From Bacteroidota bacterium (lineage in GTDB: Bacteria; Bacteroidota; Ignavibacteria; UBA10030; UBA8401), in assembly GCA_008933835.1 (NCBI GenBank), contig WBUG01000006.1:1-64000 (forward strand): a stretch of 64,000 nt of DNA, given 5' to 3'. The notes beneath the pieces are model-generated. The model searched no databases. It worked only from the letters and a program-made list of their open reading frames with translations, and was not told where the DNA came from. Shown piece by piece: positions 49,313 through 58,413 of the stretch (within the stretch, counting starts at the first letter, position 1; every line of letters starts with the position of its first letter). The position numbers and the translations under genes are program-made.

Positions 49313-49866
49313 TCGTACTTCACGGTCTCATAGGGAAGGTGCAGTTCTCCTCCCGTGATGAGGGCCGCCAGCGTGTCATAGATGAGGTCCGCCCTCGGCG
49401 GACAGCCGGGAAGGAAATGGTCGACCTTGACGATCTCATGGCAGGGATAGACGCGGTCGAGCAGCATCGGCAGTTCCGGGTCGTTCGGCAGCACCATCTC
49501 CGGATTGTGCCCCTTCACCGACGGACCGTTGAGGTACGCCTCCTCGATGCACTCGCGGACGGGGATACCGTTCCGCATGGCGGGGACCCCTCCCATGATG
49601 GCGCACTCCCCCAGCGAGACGAGGACGCGGCAGTGACGGCGGAACTCGCGGAGCACCTGCACGTTCTCGCTGTTGCAGCAGCTCCCTTCGATGATGCCGA
49701 TGTCGCAGTACTCCGTGAAGTGCTTGATGTCGGTGATGGGCGAACGGTGGAATTCGACGAGGTCGATGAGGGAGAGGATGCGTTCATCGATGTCGAGGAT
49801 GGACATGTGGCAGCCGAAACAGCCGGCGAGCGACGCGGTGGCGACCACGGTCTTCTTCTTCTCCAT
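49309..49866 (-). CDS. hoxY: [NiFe]-hydrogenase small subunit HoxY-like - copy 1
   Basis: 'LAGCFGCHMSILDIDERILSLIDLVEFHRSPITDIKHF...VYPCHEIVKVDHFLPGCPPRADLIYD'; ATG at 49866. Confidence 0.9.
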   Translation of the reverse strand: MEKKKTVVATASLAGCFGCHMSILDIDERILSLIDLVEFHRSPITDIKHFTEYCDIGIIEGSCCNSENVQVLREFRRHCRVLVSLGECAIMGGVPAMRNGIPVRECIEEAYLNGPSVKGHNPEMVLPNDPELPMLLDRVYPCHEIVKVDHFLPGCPPRADLIYDTLAALITGGELHLPYETVKYD

Positions 49867-49879
49867 GCTCCCTCCTGTT

Positions 49880-50587
49880 CTATCGAGTGTCGGTCCCATC
49901 GGGAGCTCCGATGGCGACCTTTTCGTACTTCCGTTCGGCGATGGGGATGCGGTACCCTCCCTCCTTCCGGAGCAGCGCTCCGGTCGGGCAGATGTCGGCC
50001 GCCTGGCCGGCGATCTCATCGGTCATCAGGTCCGCCATCTCGTGGTCGATGCTGATCTCGATCTTGTGACCGCGGCGGCGGAAGGCGAAGAAGCTGCGCC
50101 CCTTTGCGTCCTTCACCGTCCGGATGCACCGTTTGCAGAGGATGCACCGGTTGTGGTCCTTCACGAGACGCGGATTGGCCGCATCGATGGTGCGGTGCGG
50201 GAACTGGAAGGGGAACCGCGGAACCATGATCTGGTACCGGTACGCCAGCGCCTGCAGGTCGCAGTTGCCGCTCTTCTCGCAGACCGGACAGAGGTGGTTC
50301 CCTTCGACGAACATCACCTCCAGGATGGCGCGGCGGAGGTCCTCGAGTTCCGGCGACGAGGTCCGCACCTCCATGCCGTCGGAGGCCGGGGTGGTGCACG
50401 CGGCCATGAACCGGCCGTTGACCGAGACGGTGCACATGCGGCAGGCGCCGCGCGGTTTCACGCCGGGGATGTTGCAGAGCGTGGGGATGAAGATGCCGCT
50501 CTCCCGGGCGACGTCGATGATGTACGTTCCGGCGGCCGCGAGGTACTCCTTGCCGTCGATGGTGAACTTCACGATGGGCGGGTTCAT
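49880..50587 (-). CDS. hoxU: HoxU-like diaphorase subunit ([2Fe-2S]/[4Fe-4S]) - copy 1
   Basis: 'IPTLCNIPGVKPRGACRMCTVSVNGRFMAACTTPA...HLCPVCEKSGNCDLQ...NRCILCKRCIRTV'; ATG at 50587. Confidence 0.9.
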   Translation of the reverse strand: MNPPIVKFTIDGKEYLAAAGTYIIDVARESGIFIPTLCNIPGVKPRGACRMCTVSVNGRFMAACTTPASDGMEVRTSSPELEDLRRAILEVMFVEGNHLCPVCEKSGNCDLQALAYRYQIMVPRFPFQFPHRTIDAANPRLVKDHNRCILCKRCIRTVKDAKGRSFFAFRRRGHKIEISIDHEMADLMTDEIAGQAADICPTGALLRKEGGYRIPIAERKYEKVAIGAPDGTDTR

Positions 50588-52470
50588 GCGGCACCTCCTC
50601 CGTCTGCCATGAGCGTGGGCACGCGGCCCACCGCGTCGCACGAGGCACGGACGGCCGCCAGCATGTCGAAACTGCTGTCGTAGTCCTTCCCGTGCTGGAT
50701 CTTGCGGTCGTACAAGGGGCGGAAATTGCGGATGCTCGAGACGACCGGATTCGCGGCGGTGAGTCCCAGTCCGCACCGGCTCGCCTTCAGCACCTTCGAC
50801 CAATCGAGCATCTCGTCGATGTCCCGCGGCACGCCCCGGGCGTCGAGCACCTTGAGCAGCTTCTGGCGGAGCAGGACCGGCACGTTGCGGCAGGTGGAGC
50901 ACGAGCCGCACGATTCCGCGATGAAGAAATCGAGGAAGTTGAGCACGACGTCCTTCAACAGGTCACGCTCCCGGCCGAAGACGATGATGGAACCGCCCGT
51001 GGAGAGGTCGGTATAGCTGAGGGTGCGGCCGAACTCGTTGGGTCCGATGAGCGTTCCCGAGGGTCCGCCGACCTGCACAGCCTGGACATCGGCCGCGCCG
51101 ACCATCTCGAGCACGTCGTTCACCGAGAAGCCCCATTCGATCTCGTACACGCCGGGATACTTGCAGTCACCGGAGATGCTGAGCACCTTCGTTCCGCTGG
51201 ACTCCTTCGTGCCCATGGAGCGGTACCACGTCGCGCCGTTGTTGACGATCTTGACGATGGAGCAGAGGGTCTCGACGTTGTTCACGATGGTCGGGCGGCC
51301 GTGGTATCCGCTCTCCACCGGGAACGGCGGCCGGTCCCTCGGTTCCCCCCGCTTCCCTTCGGCGGATTCGATGAGGGCGGATTCTTCGCCGCAGACGTAC
51401 GCACCGGCGCCGAACTGGATGCGGATGTCGAACTCGAACCCTTCCTTTCCGCAGATGTTCGTGCCGAGGTAGTTCTTCTTCCGCCCACCCTCGATGACCT
51501 TTTCGAGGTGTTCACGGAGGTACATGTACTCGTACCGAACGTAGAGGATCCCCTGCGTCGCTCCGACGGCGTACCCGGCGACGGCCATCCCCTCCATCAG
51601 CATCTTCGGATATTCGGTGAGGATGACGCGGTCCTTGAACGTTCCCGGCTCCCCCTCGTCCGCGTTGCAGAAGATGTACTTCTGTTCCGAGCGGGCGTTC
51701 CGGCAGATCTCCCACTTCATCCCGGTCGGGAACCCGGCGCCACCGCGTCCGCGGATGTTCGAGAGCTTCACCTCCGCGATGACCTCCTCCGGCCGCATCT
51801 TCACGACCTTCTTGAGGGCGTCGCCGGGCCGGTACCCGTCCGCCAGGATGGGCCCCTTCTTCCGGATGTTGTTTCGCACCATGGAGCGGATCTCCGGAAG
51901 CGCGTTCGCGCCGTCCCCCAGCCCCTCGACCATCGCCTCGTCCAGCCGTTTCCCCGACTTCAGGTCGCGGACGATCTCCTTCACGCGGAACGGCGTCAGC
52001 TGGGTGAAGACCCGGCCGTTGATGAGCGCGGCGGGCTCCTGATCGCTCATGCCGATGCAGGAGGTCGAGAAGAGTCCGATGAGCCCGTCCGCCGACACGT
52101 CGCCGAAGCGGCACCCCGCCTCCCGTTCGAAGGTGCGTGCGACCTCCTCGCGTCCCATCATGTTGGCGATGACGCTGTCGTTCAGATAGACGGTGTACCG
52201 GCCGGACGGACGGGTGGCGAAGAAGTGGTAGAACGAGAGGGTCTGCTCGATGTCGACGGCGGAGATGGTGAGGTCGCGGGCGATGAACGAGACGACGGGG
52301 CGCGGGATGTAACCGAACTCCGCCTGGGTGTCGATGAGGATGTCCATCAGACGGGACGGATCGCGTCCGTACCGTTCGATGATCCCGCTGACCGACTTGA
52401 TCATCGTGTCCTGGAACGCGATCTCACCGAACTCGAGATCGCCGGGACTTTCGGGGAATGTGCTCTTCAT
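50584..52470 (-). CDS. hoxF: HoxF diaphorase with N-terminal fused HoxE/NuoE-like domain - copy 1
   Basis: N-terminal NuoE fold with mostly lost Cys ligands; NuoF part 'SNIRGRGGAGFPTGMKWE...CNADEGEPGTFKDR...GAGAYVCGEESALIESAEGKRGEPRDRPPFP...SCGSCSTCRNVP'. Confidence 0.92.
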   Translation of the reverse strand: MKSTFPESPGDLEFGEIAFQDTMIKSVSGIIERYGRDPSRLMDILIDTQAEFGYIPRPVVSFIARDLTISAVDIEQTLSFYHFFATRPSGRYTVYLNDSVIANMMGREEVARTFEREAGCRFGDVSADGLIGLFSTSCIGMSDQEPAALINGRVFTQLTPFRVKEIVRDLKSGKRLDEAMVEGLGDGANALPEIRSMVRNNIRKKGPILADGYRPGDALKKVVKMRPEEVIAEVKLSNIRGRGGAGFPTGMKWEICRNARSEQKYIFCNADEGEPGTFKDRVILTEYPKMLMEGMAVAGYAVGATQGILYVRYEYMYLREHLEKVIEGGRKKNYLGTNICGKEGFEFDIRIQFGAGAYVCGEESALIESAEGKRGEPRDRPPFPVESGYHGRPTIVNNVETLCSIVKIVNNGATWYRSMGTKESSGTKVLSISGDCKYPGVYEIEWGFSVNDVLEMVGAADVQAVQVGGPSGTLIGPNEFGRTLSYTDLSTGGSIIVFGRERDLLKDVVLNFLDFFIAESCGSCSTCRNVPVLLRQKLLKVLDARGVPRDIDEMLDWSKVLKASRCGLGLTAANPVVSSIRNFRPLYDRKIQHGKDYDSSFDMLAAVRASCDAVGRVPTLMADGGGAA

Positions 52471-52545
52471 AGTCCGTCCTTTCTTGCGAAACGTACGACG
52501 ATGCCGGCACGGGGCCGCCGCGTCCTCCAGCGGCCCGGTCCGCCG

Positions 52546-54375
52546 TCAACCGGCGGGGCGGACCGATGCCGCGTGCTGCTGACCGTTGCTTCCCGCCGTC
52601 CACGGACGGAGTCCGCGGCGTTCATAGGAGGTGTGCAACAGATGATGCGACATGTCGCCGAGCGGTTCCTTCAGGAACTCCTTGTAGAGAGCGGTGATGT
52701 GCGGGTTCTCGTGCGATTTGCGCACCGGTTTCCCCGCATCCTCACGGTAGAGGGACTCCGCCCGCTGACGCCGGACGGCCCACGTGGTGGGGATCGGCTG
52801 TCCGCCGCCGCCGAGGCAGCCGCCGGGGCAGGTCATGATCTCGATGAAGGCGTACGGCGATTCGCCCCGTTCGATCTGGTCCAGCAGCGTCCGGGCGTTC
52901 TTCAGCGTATGGGCGACCGCGACCTTCACCACGGTCCCGTTCATGTCCACCGACGCCTCCTTGAGCCCTTCCATCCCCCGGACCGCGGTGAACTCGACGT
53001 TCGTCAGCGGGGTCCCGGTGACCACCTCGTACGCGGTGCGGAGCGCCGCCTCCATCACGCCGCCGGTGGCGCCGAAGATGACCGCGGCGCCGGTCGATTC
53101 CCCGAGCGGATGGTCGAACTCTTCGGACGGGAGCGACGAGAACCGGACGCCCGTTTCCCGGAACATCCGCGCCAGCTCCCGTGTGGTGAGCACATAGTCG
53201 ACGTCGTAGAACGCGTCGGTCTCGGACCACGCCCGTTTGTCCTTCCAGTACTCGAACGCGCTCATCATCTCCGGCCGCCGGGCCTCGAACTTCTTCGCGG
53301 TGCACGGCATGACCGACACGACGACGATGTTCCGCGGATCGATGCCGGTCTTGGAGGCGTAGTACGTCTTCGCGACCGCGCCGAACATCTGCTGCGGCGA
53401 TTTGCAGGTGGAGAGGTGCGCGAGGGAGGAGGGATAGAAATGTTCGGCGAACTTGATCCACCCCGGCGAGCAGGAGGTGATCATCGGCAGCGTCCCGTTG
53501 GTCCGCAGGCGCCGGATGAGTTCGTGTCCCTCCTCCAGGATGGTGAGGTCGGCGGCGAACTGCGTATCGAAGACCTTCCGGAACCCGAGGCGGCGCAGGG
53601 CGGCCACCATCTGGCCGGTCACGAGGCTGCCCGGTTCGAGACCCATCGCCTCGCCGATTCCGACGCGGATGGCGGGAGCGGTCTGGACGATGACGACCTT
53701 GTCCGGGTTCGACAGTTCCTCGAACACCTCGTCGGTCTCGTCCCGTTCCACGATGGCACCGGTGGGACAGACGAGGGCGCACTGACCGCAGTACGTGCAG
53801 GCCACGTTCCCGAGCCCCTTCTCCATGTAGGTGGAGATCTTCGTGCGGATGCCGCGGCCCGACAGACCGATGGCCGAAACGGTCTGAACGTTCTGACAGA
53901 CCGCGATGCACCGTCCGCAGAGGATGCATTTGTTCGGATCGCGGTGCACGGAGGGGGAGGTCGTGTCCAGCTTCTCGGCCTTCTTCGTCCGGACGAACCG
54001 GCTTCCCCGCACCCCGAGATCGGCGGCGAGCGTCTGGAGTTCGCAGTTCTGGTTCCGCAGACAGGCGAGACAGTCGCTCGGATGGTTCGCCAGAAGGAGT
54101 TCCACGCTCGTCTTCCGCGCGTCGCGGATGCGGGGGGAGTTGGTGACGATCTCCATCCCTTCATGGACGCAGGCGGTGCAGGAACGCAGGAGTGACTTCG
54201 CCCCCTTCACTTCGACGACGCAGACGGCGCAGGAGGCGTTCTTGGCCACATCCTCGCAATAACAGAGGGTGGGCACCTTGAATCCCGCGCGGGTGCACGC
54301 ATCGAGGATGGTCGCATTCCGGGGGGCGGGGTATTCGCTGCCGTTGATCTTGACGGTGACCATGGTGGTGTCCAT
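52546..54375 (-). CDS. hydA: [FeFe]-hydrogenase catalytic subunit HydA (M3-like, group A)
   Basis: H-cluster motifs TSCSPGW (L1), MPCTAKKFE (L2), EIMTCPGGCLGGGGQP (L3); N-terminal [2Fe-2S], HPSDCLACLRNQNC, two [4Fe-4S] ferredoxin motifs. Confidence 0.95.
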   Translation of the reverse strand: MDTTMVTVKINGSEYPAPRNATILDACTRAGFKVPTLCYCEDVAKNASCAVCVVEVKGAKSLLRSCTACVHEGMEIVTNSPRIRDARKTSVELLLANHPSDCLACLRNQNCELQTLAADLGVRGSRFVRTKKAEKLDTTSPSVHRDPNKCILCGRCIAVCQNVQTVSAIGLSGRGIRTKISTYMEKGLGNVACTYCGQCALVCPTGAIVERDETDEVFEELSNPDKVVIVQTAPAIRVGIGEAMGLEPGSLVTGQMVAALRRLGFRKVFDTQFAADLTILEEGHELIRRLRTNGTLPMITSCSPGWIKFAEHFYPSSLAHLSTCKSPQQMFGAVAKTYYASKTGIDPRNIVVVSVMPCTAKKFEARRPEMMSAFEYWKDKRAWSETDAFYDVDYVLTTRELARMFRETGVRFSSLPSEEFDHPLGESTGAAVIFGATGGVMEAALRTAYEVVTGTPLTNVEFTAVRGMEGLKEASVDMNGTVVKVAVAHTLKNARTLLDQIERGESPYAFIEIMTCPGGCLGGGGQPIPTTWAVRRQRAESLYREDAGKPVRKSHENPHITALYKEFLKEPLGDMSHHLLHTSYERRGLRPWTAGSNGQQHAASVRPAG

Positions 54376-54385
54376 TGTTCCCTCG

Positions 54386-57300
54386 TTATTGGTCGTTGTA
54401 CTCGTGGCACTTCACGTCGCACCGCAGGCAGCGGGTGGCTTCGAGCAGCGCCTCTTCGCCGGTATAGCCCGTGAGCACCTCCTGGAAGCTCGAGAGACGC
54501 TCCTTCACCGGGATCTTCTTCGGATCGATCTTCCGGGTCTCCTCCGGTTCGAGTTCGACCTCGTCCTTGTACGTGAACTCGCGGAAGAGCTTCTGGAACC
54601 GCCGTTCCTTCATCAGGTCCAGATCGATGGTCTCCGCGGTGCGCCGGGCGAGGCCCATCGCCTCGGAGACGGTCGCCGGACCGGTGACGGCGTCGCCGCC
54701 GGCGTACACCCGCGGCAGGTTCGTGCGGCCGCTCGGCTGCTGCACTTTGATGGCCCCGTTCTTCCGGAGCTCGATGCCGGCGTCCCGCGCCGCCTCGAAC
54801 TCCACCTTCTCGCCGATGGCGAGGACCACGTTGGTGCATTCGATGATCTCCTTCTCGCCCGTGTCCACCGGTCTCTTCCGTCCGTACGCGTCGAACCCGT
54901 CGAACGTCATGCGGGCGACCTCCAGCCCGGCGACCCGGCCGTTCGCGTCGCCGATGATGCGGGCGGGGGCGGACATGAAGCGGAACCGGATCCCCTCGTC
55001 CATCGCGTCGCTCACCTCGTGCTCGTTGGCGGGCATCTCGTCGCGGTCGCGCCGGTAGACGAGCGTGACGTCGCAACCGAGACGCCGGCAGGAGCGGGCC
55101 GCGTCGATGGCGACGTTGCCGGCGCCGACGACCGCCACCTTCTTCCCGATGCGGAGCCGCCGGCCGATGGCGAGGCTCTCGAGGAACTCGTACCCCTGGT
55201 GCACGCCGTCGAGTCCCCCTCCGTCGATGCTGAGCGCGATGTCCTTCTCCGCCCCGACGGCGATGAAGACCGCGTCGTTCTGCTTCTGCAGCGTCCGGAA
55301 CGCGATATCCTTCCCCACCCTCGTGTTGAACACGAACCGTACTCCGAGCTTCTTGAAGAGTTCGAGCTCCTTGTTCACGACATCCTTCGGCAGGCGGTAG
55401 GCGGGAATGCCGTACTGCAGGATGCCCCCCGCCCGCGCGTGGCCGTCGTACACGGTGACGGCGTGACCGAGCCGGACAAGGTAGTAGGCCGCCGTGAGAC
55501 CCGCCGGACCGGCCCCGATGACGGCGACCTTCTTCCCGGTCGGCGAGAGCTTCTCGCGGATGAGCCGCTGGTAGATCTCGCGCTCCTTCCCCATCTTGTA
55601 CATCGTGTCGGCCAGGTACCGGTGGATCTCTCCCTGGTTCACCGGGTCGTCCACCTGGTCGCGCCGGCAGCGCATCTGACAGTGGAAGTAGCAGATGCGT
55701 CCCACCGTGCCGGGCAGCGGATTGTCGCGCAGCGTCAGTTCGAACGCCTCCTCGATGCGCCCCTCCTTCAGCAGCTGCAGGTACCCCGGAATGTTCATGT
55801 GGAGCGGACAGCTGTTCTCGCAGAGGGCCATGAAGAGGTTCTCGCACACGCCCGCCCTGCACCGCTTCTCGATGATATGCTTCTCGTACTCGTCCCGGAA
55901 GTACCGCAGCGTGCTCAGGACCGGGTTCGCGCTCGTCTGCCCGAGACCGCAGAGGGACGAGTCACGGATGACGTACGACAGACGCTCGAGCGTGTCGAGG
56001 TCGTCCATGCTCCCCTCGCCGCGGGTGATGCGGTTGAGGATGGCGAGCGACTGCGCAAGCCCTTCGCGGCACGGCGTGCATTTCCCGCACGACTCGCCGG
56101 CGGTGACCTCGACGAAGTAGCGGGCGACATCGACCATGCAGTTGTCCTGGTCCATCACCACCATGCCGCCCGAACCCATGATGGCGCCGAGCTTCCCGAG
56201 CGATTCGTAATCGACCGGCGTGTTGAAATGTTCGACGGGGATGCATCCGCCGGACGGACCGCCGGTCTGCACCGCGCGGATCTTCTTCTTCGTTCCGGTC
56301 CCCTCCCCCATCTGGTAGATGATGGTCTCGAGCGTGGTGCCGAGCGGGAGTTCGACCAGTCCGGTGTTCTTGACCTTGCCGACGAGGGAGAAGACCTTGG
56401 TGCCGGTGCTGGCCGGCGTACCGAACCGGGCGAACGCGTCGCCGCCGATGGCGACGATGACCGGAACATTGAACCAGGTCTCCACATTGTTGATGTTGGT
56501 CGGCTTGCCCCACAGCCCCTTCTGGGCCGGATACGGAGGACGCGGTACCGGCCGGCCGGCCCGGCCTTCGATGGAGGCGATGAGCGCGGTCTCCTCGCCG
56601 CAAACGAACGCTCCGGCCCCTTCGACGTACGAGAGAGAGATCGAGAACGGGGAACCAAAGATGCGTTCTCCCACGAGGCCGTGATGACGTGCCTGCGCGA
56701 CGGCGTTGCGGAACCGTTCGACCGCCAGCGGATACTCCGCCCGCACGTACATGACCCCTTCCGCCGCCCCCATCACGTACGCCCCGATGAGCATCCCTTC
56801 GATGAGCGCGTGCGGATCGCTCTCGATCTCGTTGCGGTTCATGTACGCGCCGGGATCCCCCTCGTCCGCATTGCAGATGATGTACTTCGTGTCGACCTCG
56901 ACCTTCTTCATCATCTCCCACTTGACCGCCGTGGGGAATCCGGCCCCGCCGCGTCCGCGCAGTTTCGCCTTCTTCACCTCCTCCAGCACCTCGTCGCGCG
57001 ACATCGCCGTGAGCGCCTTCAGCAGTGCGCGGTATCCGCCCACCGCCGCGTACTCTTCGATGTCCTCGGGATTGATGAGCCCCGCCTCCCGCAGCACGAT
57101 CTTCTTCTGTCCCTTGAAGAAGGGGAGTTCGTTCCACAGCGGCACGCCCGGAAGTCCCGTGCCGAACTCGACGGCGCCGGTGAAGAAGTCCCACCGCTCG
57201 ATCTTGCAGAGCGCCTTCTTCAGCGGCATCAGACCTTTGGAGAGACTGTCGACGATGTTCACGGCGTCCTTCGGCGTCACGCGGTGCAGGATGACCAGCG

Positions 57301-57547
57301 GCATCCCGGGCAGGTAGCAATTGACGAGCACCTCCTCCGCGCAGAACCCGAAGCATCCGGTGACGGAGAGGGCGATGCCGGCGTGCTTCGTATCGATGGC
57401 GCTCCGGAGGGCGGCGAAGACCTCGCGCGCGCCGTTGCCGATGCCGCACGTGCCCATGCCGACGGAGACCTTCGGAACGGGGGGCATGAGCTTCTTCATC
57501 CCGCTGGCACGCATCGCGGCGAGCGAGGCATCATCCATGATGGTCAT
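54386..57547 (-). CDS. HydB/NuoF-like diaphorase fused to GltD/NfnB-like FAD-NADPH oxidoreductase
   Basis: N-terminal Trx-like [2Fe-2S] + NuoF '[16 protein letters not shown]...ESCGKCTPCREG' followed by GltD-type 'CENSCPLHMNIPGYLQLLKEG...VAVIGAGPAGLTAAYYL...GGILQYGIPAYRLPKDVV...VAVVGAGNVAIDAARSCRRLGCDVTLVYRRDRDEMPA'; ATG at 57547. Confidence 0.93.
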   Translation of the reverse strand: MTIMDDASLAAMRASGMKKLMPPVPKVSVGMGTCGIGNGAREVFAALRSAIDTKHAGIALSVTGCFGFCAEEVLVNCYLPGMPLVILHRVTPKDAVNIVDSLSKGLMPLKKALCKIERWDFFTGAVEFGTGLPGVPLWNELPFFKGQKKIVLREAGLINPEDIEEYAAVGGYRALLKALTAMSRDEVLEEVKKAKLRGRGGAGFPTAVKWEMMKKVEVDTKYIICNADEGDPGAYMNRNEIESDPHALIEGMLIGAYVMGAAEGVMYVRAEYPLAVERFRNAVAQARHHGLVGERIFGSPFSISLSYVEGAGAFVCGEETALIASIEGRAGRPVPRPPYPAQKGLWGKPTNINNVETWFNVPVIVAIGGDAFARFGTPASTGTKVFSLVGKVKNTGLVELPLGTTLETIIYQMGEGTGTKKKIRAVQTGGPSGGCIPVEHFNTPVDYESLGKLGAIMGSGGMVVMDQDNCMVDVARYFVEVTAGESCGKCTPCREGLAQSLAILNRITRGEGSMDDLDTLERLSYVIRDSSLCGLGQTSANPVLSTLRYFRDEYEKHIIEKRCRAGVCENLFMALCENSCPLHMNIPGYLQLLKEGRIEEAFELTLRDNPLPGTVGRICYFHCQMRCRRDQVDDPVNQGEIHRYLADTMYKMGKEREIYQRLIREKLSPTGKKVAVIGAGPAGLTAAYYLVRLGHAVTVYDGHARAGGILQYGIPAYRLPKDVVNKELELFKKLGVRFVFNTRVGKDIAFRTLQKQNDAVFIAVGAEKDIALSIDGGGLDGVHQGYEFLESLAIGRRLRIGKKVAVVGAGNVAIDAARSCRRLGCDVTLVYRRDRDEMPANEHEVSDAMDEGIRFRFMSAPARIIGDANGRVAGLEVARMTFDGFDAYGRKRPVDTGEKEIIECTNVVLAIGEKVEFEAARDAGIELRKNGAIKVQQPSGRTNLPRVYAGGDAVTGPATVSEAMGLARRTAETIDLDLMKERRFQKLFREFTYKDEVELEPEETRKIDPKKIPVKERLSSFQEVLTGYTGEEALLEATRCLRCDVKCHEYNDQ

Positions 57548-58065
57548 GGCCGTTTCCTCCCTTTCGACAGTCTTCCGATGCGTTTCTGCAGTTTCGCGCT
57601 CGTCATGGCCCCGTCGATGCTGCCGTCCACGGCGACGACCGGAGCGAGGGCGCACTGCCCGAAACAGGCGACCGTGGAAACGGTGAACTGGCGGTCCGGC
57701 GTCGTCACGAGCGGCTCACCCTCCTCGAGCCCCTTCTTGCAGTCGAGCATGAGCCCGATATCGTCGAGCAGCGAGCGCGACCCCTTGGTATGACACGCCG
57801 TCCCGCGGCAGACGGTCACGGTGTGCTTCCCCTGCGGCTTCAGATTGAAGAAGGAATAGAAGGTCGCGACGTTGTAGATGCGGGAGAGGGGAACGCCGGT
57901 CCGCTGCGAGACACGTTCGAGCGCCTCCTCCGGCAGGTAGCGTGCATCGTTCAGCCGCTGCACCTCCTCCAGAATGCCGAGCAGTTCTCCGTGGGTTCCG
58001 GCGCGCTGCTGCACGATCTCGTCGATCTCCTGCTCTTCGGCCGTCGGGAATTCCGTACCATCCAT
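57544..58065 (-). CDS. hydC: HydC/NuoE-like [2Fe-2S] subunit
   Basis: 'YNVATFYSFFNLKPQGKHTVTVCRGTACHTKGS...TVACFGQCALAPVVAVDG'; ATGA overlap with the HydB fusion. Confidence 0.9.
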   Translation of the reverse strand: MDGTEFPTAEEQEIDEIVQQRAGTHGELLGILEEVQRLNDARYLPEEALERVSQRTGVPLSRIYNVATFYSFFNLKPQGKHTVTVCRGTACHTKGSRSLLDDIGLMLDCKKGLEEGEPLVTTPDRQFTVSTVACFGQCALAPVVAVDGSIDGAMTSAKLQKRIGRLSKGRKRP

Positions 58066-58110
58066 GAGCGTATCCTTTCGTCTTGGTGTGTTCGCCGCGT
58101 CATGAAACGG

Positions 58111-58157
58111 CGATGCCGCCGGCGGTCATGCAGTGGCATGACCGTACGGCGGCATCG
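58111..58157. promoter_or_regulatory. Long imperfect inverted repeat upstream of hydC
   Basis: CGATGCCGCCggcGGTCATGC-agtg-GCATGACCgtacGGCGGCATCG, 46-92 nt upstream of the hydC start. Confidence 0.6.
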
Positions 58158-58310
58158 CACGAACGGGATCCGACGCGGTATCGTATAGGCAGTCTCTCAG
58201 AAGACATCGGGGCCTCCGATGCCGACACGGGTGCTGCTGCGGTGAGCGACCGTGCTGCGGCGCGGCGTCCGTTGCGGACGGACCGCTCTGTGCACGGCTC
58301 AATCTACGGC

Positions 58311-58332
58311 CGGTCCGGCAACGGCCGGACCG
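58311..58332. promoter_or_regulatory. Inverted repeat in hoxH2-hydC intergenic region
   Basis: CGGTCCGGC-AACG-GCCGGACCG. Confidence 0.5.
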
Positions 58333-58389
58333 CGGGGGGACTCGCAAAGTTTTCGTTGGACGCTGACGATGAATGACAACGGAAACATC

Positions 58390-58413
58390 CGCTCCCGTCG
58401 TACGACGGGAGCG
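58390..58413. promoter_or_regulatory. Perfect 24-bp palindrome downstream of hoxH2 (terminator or operator)
   Basis: CGCTCCCGTCGTACGACGGGAGCG equals its own reverse complement. Confidence 0.6.

Noticed and set aside
50692-54195. 1167-aa plus-strand ORF
   Set aside because: Antisense to hox(EF) and hydA; compositional artefact
54269-57793. 1174-aa plus-strand ORF opposite the HydB-GltD gene
   Set aside because: Shadow ORF of a strongly conserved minus-strand gene; no recognisable domain
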